A stretch of 64,000 bases of DNA from Streptomyces sp. HD (GTDB lineage Bacteria; Actinomycetota; Actinomycetes; Streptomycetales; Streptomycetaceae), in assembly GCF_028369295.1 (NCBI RefSeq), contig NZ_JAQMYP010000046.1, positions 1 through 64,000 on the forward strand. The letters are read 5' to 3'. This document shows, piece after piece, positions 41,751 to 50,937 of the stretch. Both the position numbers and the translations under genes were made by a program. The notes under the pieces are model-generated. The model was given only the letters and a program-made list of their open reading frames with translations. It had not been told where the DNA came from and made no database searches. Positions within the stretch are counted from its first letter, which is position 1, and each line of letters starts with the position of its first letter.

Positions 41751-42512
41751 TCAGGACGCCCGGCGCTCCGGGTCCTGGTGGATCTCCACGCTGCCGGAGT
41801 CGCCGAAGGTCAGCCGGCAGGTGTCCGCGCGGTAGGTGGCGACGGAGAGCGCGGCCGTGCGGCCCTCGGCGAGGTAACGGGTGGTCACGACGAGGACGGG
41901 CGCTCCGGGGAGCCGGTCCAGCTCCTTGGCGTCGTCCGCGCGCGCCGAGCCCAGCTCGACGGCGTTCTCCTGGCCCTCCAACTGCAGGTGCTGCAACTCG
42001 CGCAGCACGGCACGCGCGCGTGCCGCTCCGGACGGGGCGTCTATGGCGGTGAGGTCGGGCACCGACGACTGCGGGACGTAGAGCAGTTCGGCGGCGAGGG
42101 GCTGACCATGCGTCACCCGGGAGCGGCGCACGGTGTGCACGGGCTCGTCCCGGCCGGTCTCCAGGGCGTCGGCGACGGACGCGGGCGGTACCGCCTGGGT
42201 GCAGTCCGCGGGCTGCCAGACGTCGTCGTTCGCGCCCGGCCAGGCGTGCTGCTCGGTGCCGACGGCGACGCCCACGCGCGGGGGCGCGACGGTCGTACCG
42301 ACGCCGCGGCGGCGCTGCAGCCTGCCTTCCAGTTCGAGCTGTTCCAGGGCCTGGCGGAGCGTGGCCCGGGCGACGCCGAAGCGGGCGGCCAGGTCGCGCT
42401 CGTTGGGCAGGATCTCGCCCACCGTGAACTCGGTCTCCAGTGCCTCACTGAGCACGGTCTTCAGATGCCAGTACTTCGGTTCCGGCACCGATTCCAGCTG
42501 CGTGGTCCCCAC
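41751..42512 (-). CDS. GntR/HutC-family regulator with UTRA domain
   Basis: 253-residue regulator. The winged HTH is at about residues 15-80 (ILPNERDLAARFGVARATLR, then LELEGRLQRRRGVGTTV). The UTRA ligand domain follows, ending with TRYLAEGRTAALSVATYRAD. It resembles DasR and related sugar-phosphate sensors. The start is GTG 42512 with GGAGG upstream. A small palindrome about 98 bp upstream is a candidate operator. No transport or catabolic operon lies next to it, so targets are elsewhere. Confidence 0.92.
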   Translation of the reverse strand: MGTTQLESVPEPKYWHLKTVLSEALETEFTVGEILPNERDLAARFGVARATLRQALEQLELEGRLQRRRGVGTTVAPPRVGVAVGTEQHAWPGANDDVWQPADCTQAVPPASVADALETGRDEPVHTVRRSRVTHGQPLAAELLYVPQSSVPDLTAIDAPSGAARARAVLRELQHLQLEGQENAVELGSARADDAKELDRLPGAPVLVVTTRYLAEGRTAALSVATYRADTCRLTFGDSGSVEIHQDPERRAS

Positions 42513-42717
42513 CCTGTCCTCCGCAATCGCCGTGGCCCAGCGGCGTTTTAGCGCCCTTGTTTATTAAAGGTTGTTGCACTTCTCTGCGACCATAGGACGG
42601 CCCTCCACCTTGGTCAATACCAATCCTCCATCCCATGTCGCGGCACGTACACATGCACCGGGAACGTTCACGGCGTGTTCGCGCAGCGACATCTTGCCGA
42701 CATGCCGGCAACGTGAC
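42513..42717. promoter_or_regulatory. GntR promoter region with candidate operator
   Basis: The 205-bp gap contains TTGGT-caat-ACCAA at 42610-42623, similar in layout to GntR/HutC sites (TGGTCTAGACCA type). An AT-rich stretch at about 42550-42580 (TTTATTAAAGG) is a likely promoter for the regulator. Confidence 0.5.
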
Positions 42718-43602
42718 CTAGACGTCGGCGAGGGAGTGCAGCTTGTCGGGGTTGCGGATGATGTAGACCGCCTGGATCCGGCCGTCGACCACGTCCAGCT
42801 GGAAGACCGAGTCGGGCTTGTCCCCGGACAGGGCAATCACCGCGGGTCCGCCGTTGAGCTCCAGGAACCGCCAGGACAGGTCGGGGACGCTCTTGCGTGC
42901 GGCGCCGACGATGAAGCGGCTCACCTTGTCGGCGGTCTCCAGCACCCGCAGCGGCGCCTTGGACTTTCCGCCGCTGTCGCCGACGAGGCGCACGTCCGGG
43001 GCCAGCATTGACATCAGCCCCTCCAGGTCGCCGTCCGCGGCCGCGGCCAGGAACCGCTCGGTGAGGTCGCGGCGCTGGGTGGGGTCGACGTCGTAGCGGG
43101 TCCGCCGCTCGTCCACGTGCTTGCGGGCCCTGCCGGCCAGTTGGCGCACCGCGGGCTCGCCGCGGTCGAGCATGACGGCGATCTCGGCGTACGGATACCC
43201 GAAGGCCTCCCGCAGGACGAACACCGCGCGCTCCAGCGGTGACAGCGACTCCAGGACGACGAGGACGGCCAGGGAGACGGAGTCGGCGAGGACGGCCCGC
43301 TCCGCGGTGTCCGGGACGGTGTCCCCGAAGTCGGTGATGTACGGCTCCGGCAGCCAGGGGCCGACATAGGTCTCGCCCCGCGCCTTGACCTGGCGCAGCC
43401 GGTCGATGGCGAGGCGGGTGGTGATGCGCACCAGGTAGGCGCGCGGTTCGCGCACCTCGGACCGGTCGGCGCCCGACCAGCGCAGCCATGCCTCCTGCAC
43501 GACGTCCTCCGCGTCGGCCACGCGGCCGAGCATGCGATAGGCGACGCCCAGCAGGACGGGCCTGTGCTCTTCGAAGACGTCGGTCTCGGTATCGGTGGTC
43601 AC
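42718..43602 (-). CDS. ECF41-family RNA polymerase sigma factor (SigJ-like)
   Basis: 294-residue sigma factor with regions 2 and 4 followed by a SnoaL-like C-terminal domain. The linker motif WLPEP and the C-terminal GDSGGKSK and NPDKL motifs match the ECF41 hallmarks (WLPEP, DGGGK, NPDKL). In this group the C-terminal domain modulates sigma activity in place of an anti-sigma factor. The start is GTG 43602. The usual ECF41 neighbour (a carboxymuconolactone decarboxylase, oxidoreductase or epimerase) is missing. An alpha/beta hydrolase is divergent instead. Confidence 0.93.
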   Translation of the reverse strand: MTTDTETDVFEEHRPVLLGVAYRMLGRVADAEDVVQEAWLRWSGADRSEVREPRAYLVRITTRLAIDRLRQVKARGETYVGPWLPEPYITDFGDTVPDTAERAVLADSVSLAVLVVLESLSPLERAVFVLREAFGYPYAEIAVMLDRGEPAVRQLAGRARKHVDERRTRYDVDPTQRRDLTERFLAAAADGDLEGLMSMLAPDVRLVGDSGGKSKAPLRVLETADKVSRFIVGAARKSVPDLSWRFLELNGGPAVIALSGDKPDSVFQLDVVDGRIQAVYIIRNPDKLHSLADV

Positions 43603-43737
43603 CGCACCATCCCATCCGACGTGTCCGGCCGTGTCCAGGCGAAATCGACGCACCCGCCCCTCGGGTCTACCCGCCAGTAGCAATTGCTGACAGGCTGTCT
43701 ACCCAGTACCGGCCCGTTCGCCCCGCCGAGGAGCAGC

Positions 43738-44568
43738 ATGTCCGCGACCGTCTCCTTCAAGATCCCCACTCCGCTCGGCCCACAGAGCATGAGCGTCTCC
43801 TACGCACGCGTGGGCACCGGTGAACCGCTGCTCCTGCTGCACGGCATCGGCCACCACCGTCAGGTGTGGGACCCGGTGATACCCGTCCTGGCCCCCGAGC
43901 GCGACGTGATAGCAGTGGATCTGCCCGGCTGCGGTGAGTCCCCGGCGCTGCCGGACGGACTGGGGCACGACCTGCCGACGATGAGCGGCGTGCTCGCCGC
44001 CCTGTGCGAGGCCCTGGAGCTGGAGCGGCCGCATGTGGCGGGCAACTCGCTGGGCGGTCTGCTCGCCCTGGACCTCGGTCGCGCAAACCTCGTGCGCTCC
44101 GTCACCGCGCTGTCCCCGGCCGGGTTCTGGTCGCAGTGGGAGCGGCAGTACGCCTTCACGGTCCTGACGGGGATGCGCCGGACCGCCGAGCGTATGCCGC
44201 TCCCCCTCGTCGAGTGGCTGTCCCGCTCGGCGCCCGGCCGGGCCGCCCTGACCAGCTCCATCTACGCCCGCCCGGGCCGCCGTTCGCCCGAGTCCGTGGT
44301 CGCCGAGACGCTCGGGCTGGCCCGCGCGCAGGGCTTCTTCGAGACGCTCCGGTCGGGCAGGGAGGTGCAGTTCACCGACGATGTGTCGGGGATCCCGGTC
44401 ACCGTGGCGTGGGGCAGCAAGGACCGGCTGCTGGTGCCCCGGCAGGGCGTCCGCGCGAAGCGGATCATCCCCCGGGCCCGTCTCGTGCGGCTGCCCGGTT
44501 GCGGCCATGTGCCGATGAGCGACGATCCGGCGCTGGTGGCGCGGGTGCTCCTCGACGGCAGCCGCTGA
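43738..44568 (+). CDS. Alpha/beta-fold hydrolase
   Basis: 276-residue cytoplasmic hydrolase. LLLLHGIGHHRQVWDPVIPV, the nucleophile motif VAGNSLGG, an Asp in VAWGSKDRLLVPRQG and His in LPGCGHVPMSDDP form a complete triad. The ATG at 43738 has GAGGAG. It is divergent from the ECF41 sigma gene and might be its target. The substrate is unknown. Confidence 0.88.
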   Translation: MSATVSFKIPTPLGPQSMSVSYARVGTGEPLLLLHGIGHHRQVWDPVIPVLAPERDVIAVDLPGCGESPALPDGLGHDLPTMSGVLAALCEALELERPHVAGNSLGGLLALDLGRANLVRSVTALSPAGFWSQWERQYAFTVLTGMRRTAERMPLPLVEWLSRSAPGRAALTSSIYARPGRRSPESVVAETLGLARAQGFFETLRSGREVQFTDDVSGIPVTVAWGSKDRLLVPRQGVRAKRIIPRARLVRLPGCGHVPMSDDPALVARVLLDGSR

Positions 44569-44581
44569 GCCGGCCGTACGC

Positions 44582-45451
44582 TCACTCGGCCAGCGCTTCG
44601 AGGACCACCTTCAGCACGGTCGGGTTGTAGGGCATCGCGGCGTGCGCGGTGTGGTCGTCGGGGTCGAGGTCCTGGAGGAGGACGTTCCGGACGTGCCGGC
44701 CCTCGGTCTCGGCGAGCGCGCACGAGGTGTACGGCGTGACCACGTCGTCGTGCCGGGTGGCGATCACCGTGTGCCGGACGCCCTCCGTGGTCTCGCCGAG
44801 GTCGGCGAGTTCACGCTGGAAGGGGTGGTCGTGCTGGAGCTGGGGCCAGGCCGGGACGACGGTGCCCACGGCGCCCTGCTCGACCAGCTCCCTGGCGCCG
44901 GGGATCTGTCGCGCGAGGTTCATCAGGCCCTGGGCGGTGACGCCGTGGTTGCTGGGGGCGATGCCGACGAAATTGTGCACCTTGGGGGCGCCGCCCAGGG
45001 CGCCCAGGTAGTAGCGCGGCATCATGCCGCCCTGCGAGAAGCCGACGAGGTCCACCTGCCGGGCGCCGGTGCGGTGCAGGACCTCGTCGACGAACTCGCC
45101 GAGCTGCCTGGCAGAGGTCTTGATGTCGCCTAGCCCGAAGATCACCGGGTGCAGGTGCTGCCCGTAGTCGAGGCGGAAGACGCGGTAACCGTTCCGCCTC
45201 AGCAGCGGTGCCGCCTCGGTCCAGGTGTAGCCGCGGTTGCCGAAGGTGCCGTGCACGAGCACCACCGGGCGTGGATGTTCCTCGGTCAGGGGCAGTTCCC
45301 AGTCGTCCTCCCCCGCCTCCACGTCGACGGTGGCGACGATTCCGGCGACGGCGGCCTGGCCGAGCCCGGCCGCCCGGTGCGGTGCCTCGGTGAGGTCGGT
45401 GGTGACGTCGTCGGTGTTGATGCCGGGGATCTTCGGATGGGGGAAACTCAC
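44582..45451 (-). CDS. Lipase/esterase-like alpha/beta hydrolase
   Basis: 289-residue hydrolase related to secreted actinobacterial lipases: PVVLVHGTFGNRGYTWTEAA, nucleophile Ser in DLVGFSQGGMMPRYYLGAL, a His in DPDDHTAHAAM. No signal peptide is seen with the GTG start at 45451, or with an in-frame TTG at 45475, so it is probably intracellular. It converges with the preceding hydrolase with only 13 bp between stops. Confidence 0.85.
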   Translation of the reverse strand: MSFPHPKIPGINTDDVTTDLTEAPHRAAGLGQAAVAGIVATVDVEAGEDDWELPLTEEHPRPVVLVHGTFGNRGYTWTEAAPLLRRNGYRVFRLDYGQHLHPVIFGLGDIKTSARQLGEFVDEVLHRTGARQVDLVGFSQGGMMPRYYLGALGGAPKVHNFVGIAPSNHGVTAQGLMNLARQIPGARELVEQGAVGTVVPAWPQLQHDHPFQRELADLGETTEGVRHTVIATRHDDVVTPYTSCALAETEGRHVRNVLLQDLDPDDHTAHAAMPYNPTVLKVVLEALAE

Positions 45452-45529
45452 GGCGATCCGCCTTCCTGCGAGCAACCGTCCTTCGTTCTCCCGGTCTTAC
45501 GGTCCCGAAGGCCCCGCCCCTGATCCGGC

Positions 45530-46036
45530 TCAGGCGGCGAGTCGGGGCGCGAGGCGGGCGGTCGCGGCGCGCAACAGCCTGACGTACCAACCCCATTTCA
45601 CGGGGCGCGCCACGCGCCCGGTCAGGGCACGCTCGGCGCAGTCCAGGCTGTGCCGGAAGGCCGCGTCGTGCAGGGGCCGGAAGAACAGCAGCCAGCCCAG
45701 CCAGCGCACCCCGTGCGGGCGCAGGACGAGGGTGTTGCGCAGGACGGTGACCTCCCGGTCCAGGGACTCGACGCTGAACTCGTGGAAGCCGTCGAATCCG
45801 CGCGGTCCGGTGAACCGGAAGCGCACCCAGTGGCCCGGCACATAGTGGCTCACCACATAGCGCACCGGGCCGTGGCCGCCGGCCACCCCGACGGCCAGCG
45901 GCCCTTTGAAGCGCACCGGCGGCCAGTCGGGCGGCCAGAGCCGGTCGTCCGCGCCGCCCAGCGCGTCGATGAGGGCGCCGACGGTGTCCCGGGATGCGGG
46001 GAGGGTGCGCTCGTGGACGTTCAGCACAGTGATCAC
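45530..46036 (-). CDS. SRPBCC/START-like protein of unknown function
   Basis: 168-residue protein. VHERTLPASRDTVGALIDAL, RYVVSHYVPGHWVRFRFTGP and RGFDGFHEFSVESLDREVTV fit the helix-grip fold of SRPBCC proteins, which bind hydrophobic ligands. The start is uncertain: GTG 46036 and GTG 46027 are both possible. No ligand can be named. Confidence 0.7.
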   Translation of the reverse strand: MITVLNVHERTLPASRDTVGALIDALGGADDRLWPPDWPPVRFKGPLAVGVAGGHGPVRYVVSHYVPGHWVRFRFTGPRGFDGFHEFSVESLDREVTVLRNTLVLRPHGVRWLGWLLFFRPLHDAAFRHSLDCAERALTGRVARPVKWGWYVRLLRAATARLAPRLAA

Positions 46037-46131
46037 GGTGTCTGGCTGCCCGGCCCCGCGCACCCGGCAACTCCGCCGAACGGGGAACGGAAGAGCATGC
46101 CCGGCGCGCAGGTCCCCCGCCGCACGCCGGG

Positions 46132-47514
46132 TCAGTCGTCCATGAGTCGCAGCAGCGGTCCGGTCATGGCGGTCGTGGCGAGTGCCATGACCACCAGCAT
46201 GGCGAACAGCGCGGGCGACAGCAGTCCGGCCGCGAGTCCGGTGTTGAGGATGATGAGTTCGGTCAGGCCCCGGCAGTTCATCATCGCGCCGAGCTGGGCC
46301 GACTCCCGCCAGGAGAAGCGCAGCAGCCGGGCGGGCACCACGGTGCCGACGAACTTGGACACCGCCGCGGCGGCGAGCACGGCCAGGCAGACCAGCCAGC
46401 CGGTCGCCCCGTGCACCGTGCCGAGATGCGTGCTGAGGCCGACGGCCATGAAGAACGAGGGCAGCAGCATCCAGCTGGTGAGGCCCTCCACCCGCCAGGC
46501 GATCTGCTCCACCGCCTCGGTGCGCGGCATGGCCAGCCCGGCGGCCACCGCACCGAAGAGCGCGTGTACGCCGATCTGTTCGGTGGCCAGCGCGCACAGC
46601 AGGACGGTCACCAGGACGATGGACGCCGTACGGGCCGCCGCCATCGGGCCGTCGGCGCGGCCCGGAGCGAGCAGGCGGTCCAGCAGCGGGCGTACGACGA
46701 ACCAGACGACGACACCGAACAGCGCGACCCAGCCGACGGTGGCGGCGGCCGCCGCCGGTGAACCGCCGCTCGCGATCGCCAGGACGAGGGCCAGCAGGCA
46801 CCACGCCGTGACGTCGGCGACGCTCGCCGAGGCCATCGCGAGGGTGCCGAGCCGGGTGTTGAGCCTCCCCTCGTCGGACAGCAACCGGGCCAGCACGGGT
46901 ACGGCCGTGATGCTCAGACTGAGCCCCATGAAGAGCACGAAGGCGACGTCGCCCACGCCGGCGGGCCGGTAGCTGTCCGGGAGGGCCAGGGCGACCAGGA
47001 CGCCGGTCAGAAAGGGGATGGCGATGCCAGAATGGCCGATAAGTGTCGATGCGGACAGACCGTCCCGGCGCAGGGCGGACAGCGACAGCTCGCGGCCCAC
47101 GGTGAACATGAAGAGGGTGACGCCGAGTTGACCCAGCGTGTTCAGGAACGGGAACACCTCGGGGGGCAGCAGCAGGCGCTGGGCGTCGGGTAACAGCGCA
47201 CCGAACACCGAGGGGCCCAGCAGCAGCGCGACGGCGATCTCCCCGACGACGCGGGGCTGTCCGATCCGCCGGGCCAGTGCTCCGCCCCCCGCGGCGCAGG
47301 CGGTCACCAGGGCCAGGGCCCCGAGGATCCGGTACAGGGGTACGGCCGCCGAGTGGGCGGGGGCGTGCCCGGAGGGGCCCGCGTAGCCGACCGACGCGAG
47401 GATCAGCGCCGTCACGGCGACGGGTATCCCGACGAACGCGCCGTAGCCCAGGAGCATCCGGCGCGGGGCGAGGGTGGCTGTGGGTTCCGGCAGGTGTGAC
47501 GTACTGGCCTTCAC
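46132..47514 (-). CDS. Kef-type cation:proton antiporter (CPA2 family)
   Basis: 460-residue membrane transporter with about 12-13 hydrophobic segments and the Na_H_Exchanger fold. Motifs include RIGQPRVVGEIAVALLLGPS, LFMFTVGRELSLSALRR, GLSLSITAVPVLARLLSDE and MNCRGLTELIILNTGLAAGL, as in KefB/GerN proteins. No C-terminal TrkA-N domain is present. The start is GTG 47514. Divergent from the HD-domain gene, with a 221-bp promoter region. Confidence 0.9.
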   Translation of the reverse strand: MKASTSHLPEPTATLAPRRMLLGYGAFVGIPVAVTALILASVGYAGPSGHAPAHSAAVPLYRILGALALVTACAAGGGALARRIGQPRVVGEIAVALLLGPSVFGALLPDAQRLLLPPEVFPFLNTLGQLGVTLFMFTVGRELSLSALRRDGLSASTLIGHSGIAIPFLTGVLVALALPDSYRPAGVGDVAFVLFMGLSLSITAVPVLARLLSDEGRLNTRLGTLAMASASVADVTAWCLLALVLAIASGGSPAAAAATVGWVALFGVVVWFVVRPLLDRLLAPGRADGPMAAARTASIVLVTVLLCALATEQIGVHALFGAVAAGLAMPRTEAVEQIAWRVEGLTSWMLLPSFFMAVGLSTHLGTVHGATGWLVCLAVLAAAAVSKFVGTVVPARLLRFSWRESAQLGAMMNCRGLTELIILNTGLAAGLLSPALFAMLVVMALATTAMTGPLLRLMDD

Positions 47515-47735
47515 TGGCGGCTCCTTGTCGAGCGCGGTGGCGACTGGTCAGTGCCGCTCATCCCTGCCCGGGTTCGCCGTGTTCGCGCCCTGCCGTATTC
47601 GCGTTCGACGGTGCGAGGGCGAAGATCGGCCAAGGTCCGGGCGGTGGCCGGACGGGGGCAGGGGGAAGCCCGGCGCGCGCGTAAAGAGAAGAGACAGGCG
47701 CAACCGGCATGTCGCATATGCGAGAGGAGTTCGTC

Positions 47736-48413
47736 ATGCCTGCGAAGCCTCACGACATCCCCGCGAAGCCGCCCGGCAGCCCGGCGAAGCCGCACGACGC
47801 ACCGGGCCCCGGCCCGGGCGAGGTCGGCCGGCTCGACGCGGAGCCGGAGGCATGGCGTCCGCTGCTCGCCGAGCCCAACGTGGTGGGACTGCTCGGGGAC
47901 CGGCTCGTGGCGGCGGCGCTGCGCGAACTGCACCGGCTCGTGCCGCCGCGTACGGCGCTGCACTCGCTGCGTACGTTCCTGCTGGCCGACGCCTTCGCGC
48001 AGGCCCGCGGGATCCACTACGACCGGGCAGGGCTGTTCGTCGCCACCGCGTTCCATGACACCGGGCTGACCTGGGGTGGTGGGCCGCTGCGGGGCGGATT
48101 CCCCGGCCGGTCGGCCACGCTGCTCGACCGCTTCCTGGCCGGGCACGGCGTGGACGACGCGCGGCGCGCGGCCCTGACCGGGGCGGTCCGCGATCACATG
48201 CGGCCCCGGCCCGCGCGCCACTCGGGTCCGGAGGCGCGGCTGCTGCACTTCGGGGCCTGGCTGGACGTCACCGGGCGCGGTGCCCGTCGACTGCCGGGCG
48301 AGCGGCGGCGGTTGGCCGCGCTGGCACCCACTCCCTGGTTCGCCCTGTCGTTCTCCGCCCGGGTCGCCGCCTGCGGGCTGCGCCGGGCACTGCCGGGCGG
48401 CCCGGCGGTCTGA
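47736..48413 (+). CDS. HD-domain protein
   Basis: 225-residue protein with a Pro/Lys-rich N-terminus made of PAKP repeats (PAKPHDIPAKPPGSPAKP). A compact HD-type metal-binding domain follows: LHSLRTFLLADAFA, FVATAFHDTGLTWG and later GAVRDHMRPRPARHSG, like cyanamide-hydratase-type proteins. The ATG at 47736 has AGGAG six bases upstream. An ATG nine codons earlier is also open. The substrate is unknown. Confidence 0.75.
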   Translation: MPAKPHDIPAKPPGSPAKPHDAPGPGPGEVGRLDAEPEAWRPLLAEPNVVGLLGDRLVAAALRELHRLVPPRTALHSLRTFLLADAFAQARGIHYDRAGLFVATAFHDTGLTWGGGPLRGGFPGRSATLLDRFLAGHGVDDARRAALTGAVRDHMRPRPARHSGPEARLLHFGAWLDVTGRGARRLPGERRRLAALAPTPWFALSFSARVAACGLRRALPGGPAV

Positions 48414-48469
48414 CGGCCGCCGGACACCGGCCCGGCACAGCGCATTTCCCGTCGCGAAAGGACGAAGAC

Positions 48470-50230
48470 GTGCAAGACGACCAGCGTGTTTTCGATGTCG
48501 CCATCGTCGGAGGCGGCATCGGCGGGACGATGTTGGCGGCGATCCTCGCCCGCCACGGCGTGCAAGTCCTGCTTCTGGAGGGAAGCGGGCACCCCCGGTT
48601 CGCCATCGGAGAGTCCACCGTCCCCGAGACCACCTTCGGCCTGCGGGTCCTGGCCCGCCGCTACGACGTCCCGGAGATCGAGCACCTGGCGACCAACGGG
48701 GCCCTGCGCCGCCATGTGTCGTCGAACTGCGGCGTCAAGCGCAACTTCAGCTTCGTGTACCACCGCGAGGGAGAACCCACTCGCGCCGAGGAGTGCACCC
48801 AGTACCCCACCTGGGGACCGCCGCTCGGACCCGACTCGCACTATCTGCGGCAGGACGTCGACGCCTACATGTTCCATGTCGCCGTCTCCTACGGCGCGAC
48901 CGCCCACACCCACACGGTCGTGGACGACGTGAAGTTCGACGAGGACGGCGTCACTCTCGTCACCCGGGAGAAGGGCACCTTCCAGGCGGCGTACCTCGTC
49001 GACGCCGGCGGTATGCGAGCGCTGCTGCCGGAGCGGCTGGGGCTGCGGCAGGAGCCGCCGTACCGCACGCGCTCGCGCACCATCTTCACCCACATGGTGA
49101 ACGTGCGCCCCTTCGACACCGTCGCTCCGCCGCGCGAACAGCACGGCATGCCCAGCCCGTTCAGCCAGGGCACGCTGCACCATCTCTTCGAGGGCGGCTG
49201 GTTCTGGGTCATCCCGTTCGACAACCACACCTCCAGCACGAGCGGGTTGTGCAGCGTCGGGATCAATCTGGACATGGACCGCCATCCGCGTCCCGAAGGG
49301 GTGTCGGCGGAGGAGGAGTTCTGGCGCCAGGTGCGGCGGTTCCCCAGTGTGGCCCGGCAGTTCGAGGAGGCGCGGGCGGTTCGGCCGTACGTGTCGACCG
49401 ACCGTACGCAGTTCTCGTCGCGGACGGTCGTCGGCGACCGGTGGTGCCTGCTGCCGCACGCCAGCGATTTCATCGACCCGCTCTTCTCCAGCGGGCTGGC
49501 GGTCACCGTGATGGCGCTCAACGCGCTCGGTCACCGGCTCATCGGCGCGGTGCGCGAGAGCGACTTCGACACGGCCCGGTTCGCCTATCTGGAGCACTGG
49601 ATCAAGCGGATGTTCCGCTTCTACGACGACCTGGTGTCGTGCAGTTATCTGTCGTTCGACGACTTCGAGTTGTGGAACGCGTGGAACCGGGTGTGGACCA
49701 TCACCACGCTGTACGGGACGAATGCGCAGAACCAGGCCGCCGTGGCATTCGAGAAGACGCGTGATCCGGCGTCTTTCGACGCGCTGGAGAAAGCCCCTTA
49801 CCGGGGCCTCCAGGGGGTCGACAATCCCTGGGTCGGGCAGCTCTTCGAGCAGGCCCGGGACGCCGTACTCGCCTATGGGGCGGGGGATCTGACGAAGGAG
49901 CAGACCGTCACGCGCATCTTCGATCTGCTGCGGGAGAGCGGGTTGTGCCCGGCGGTGTGGGGCACTCTCGACCCCGAGGACCGCTGCCCGTCCGGGGTGT
50001 TCACCCTGTTTCCGCTGATGAGGATCCTGCTGTGGGGCAAGTTCCGCTCCCCTCGGCACGTACGGGGCCTGTACTTCACGGGCGGCGCGCGGCTCGTCGG
50101 CAAGGAGGCGGCGCAGGCACTGGGCACCGACGTACGGCGTGGCTCGGCCCTGGTGCAGCAGACCGTGCGGGACATGTGGGTCAACTGGAACCGCGACTGG
50201 GCGCGGCGGGAGATTCCCTCGCGAAAATAA
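48470..50230 (+). CDS. Flavin-dependent halogenase-like oxidoreductase
   Basis: 586-residue FAD enzyme of the halogenase superfamily. It has the dinucleotide motif VAIVGGGIGGTMLA, FAIGESTVPETT (like GESxLP of halogenases) and GGWFWVIPF, which fits the WxWxIP motif that distinguishes halogenases from monooxygenases. It is longer than typical tryptophan halogenases, with an extra helical region after residue 400. A free flavin reductase is coded about 7 kb away on the other strand. It may instead be one of the many halogenase-like enzymes that do not halogenate. The start is GTG 48470. Confidence 0.8.
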   Translation: MQDDQRVFDVAIVGGGIGGTMLAAILARHGVQVLLLEGSGHPRFAIGESTVPETTFGLRVLARRYDVPEIEHLATNGALRRHVSSNCGVKRNFSFVYHREGEPTRAEECTQYPTWGPPLGPDSHYLRQDVDAYMFHVAVSYGATAHTHTVVDDVKFDEDGVTLVTREKGTFQAAYLVDAGGMRALLPERLGLRQEPPYRTRSRTIFTHMVNVRPFDTVAPPREQHGMPSPFSQGTLHHLFEGGWFWVIPFDNHTSSTSGLCSVGINLDMDRHPRPEGVSAEEEFWRQVRRFPSVARQFEEARAVRPYVSTDRTQFSSRTVVGDRWCLLPHASDFIDPLFSSGLAVTVMALNALGHRLIGAVRESDFDTARFAYLEHWIKRMFRFYDDLVSCSYLSFDDFELWNAWNRVWTITTLYGTNAQNQAAVAFEKTRDPASFDALEKAPYRGLQGVDNPWVGQLFEQARDAVLAYGAGDLTKEQTVTRIFDLLRESGLCPAVWGTLDPEDRCPSGVFTLFPLMRILLWGKFRSPRHVRGLYFTGGARLVGKEAAQALGTDVRRGSALVQQTVRDMWVNWNRDWARREIPSRK

Positions 50231-50390
50231 GCGCGGGGCGCGCGCCCGGAAAATCACTCCTGCTCTTTCCGCAAGAAGAACTCACGGTTTGCCGCCCCAG
50301 CGCCTCGGGTAGGAAAAATTCGGGGCCCACAAATCTGAATTGGGCCACCATTTCCCCTGCTCGATCGAGAGACTACGGGCTGCACTCCAT

Positions 50391-50915
50391 ATGGCGCAAA
50401 ATTCCATCTGCCCATCGTCCGCCCCATGCTCTTGGGATGACATATCCCAGCACCGGGACCGCCTCATGCGGCTGGTCCGACGACGACTTCCGAGCCTTCA
50501 GGACGCCGAGGACTGCGTGCAGGAGACGATGGCCCGGGCGGCCGCGCATTCCGCCCTGGACGGCAGCCGACTGGGGCCCTTTCTCACCTCCGTGGCGCTG
50601 CGCCTGTGCACCGACTTCTATCGTGAAATGGAACGACACAGACGCCTGTTACAGCGCACGGCCTTCAAGGACGATCCGGGGACGACCGAGGAGGACGTCT
50701 GTGACGAGGACTTCGGCAAATGGCTGCTCGACCAGGTCCAGCAGCTGCGCGGGCGGGAGCAGGAAGTCATACTCGCCCGGGCCAGGGGAATTTCCACGGC
50801 GGAATTCGCGCGTATGCACAACATCTCCCTCAAAGCAGCAGAGGCCGCTTTCACCAGAGGACGGGCACGCCTCAGAACGGCCTGTGTGAAAGCCATGGAA
50901 GATGCCACGGGATAA
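50391..50915 (+). CDS. ECF-type RNA polymerase sigma factor
   Basis: 174-residue small sigma factor. Region 2 is visible as RDRLMRLVRRRLPSLQDAED, then CVQETMARAAAHS, and region 4 as LRGREQEVILARARGISTAE. I see no linked anti-sigma factor. The preferred start is ATG 50391. An in-frame TTG at 50340 also exists. The 160-bp gap before it is AT-richer and holds the palindrome GGGCGCGCGCCC just after the halogenase-like gene. It probably drives the following genes. Confidence 0.85.
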   Translation: MAQNSICPSSAPCSWDDISQHRDRLMRLVRRRLPSLQDAEDCVQETMARAAAHSALDGSRLGPFLTSVALRLCTDFYREMERHRRLLQRTAFKDDPGTTEEDVCDEDFGKWLLDQVQQLRGREQEVILARARGISTAEFARMHNISLKAAEAAFTRGRARLRTACVKAMEDATG

Positions 50916-50937
50916 CCGACCGAAGGGAAACTCGCTC

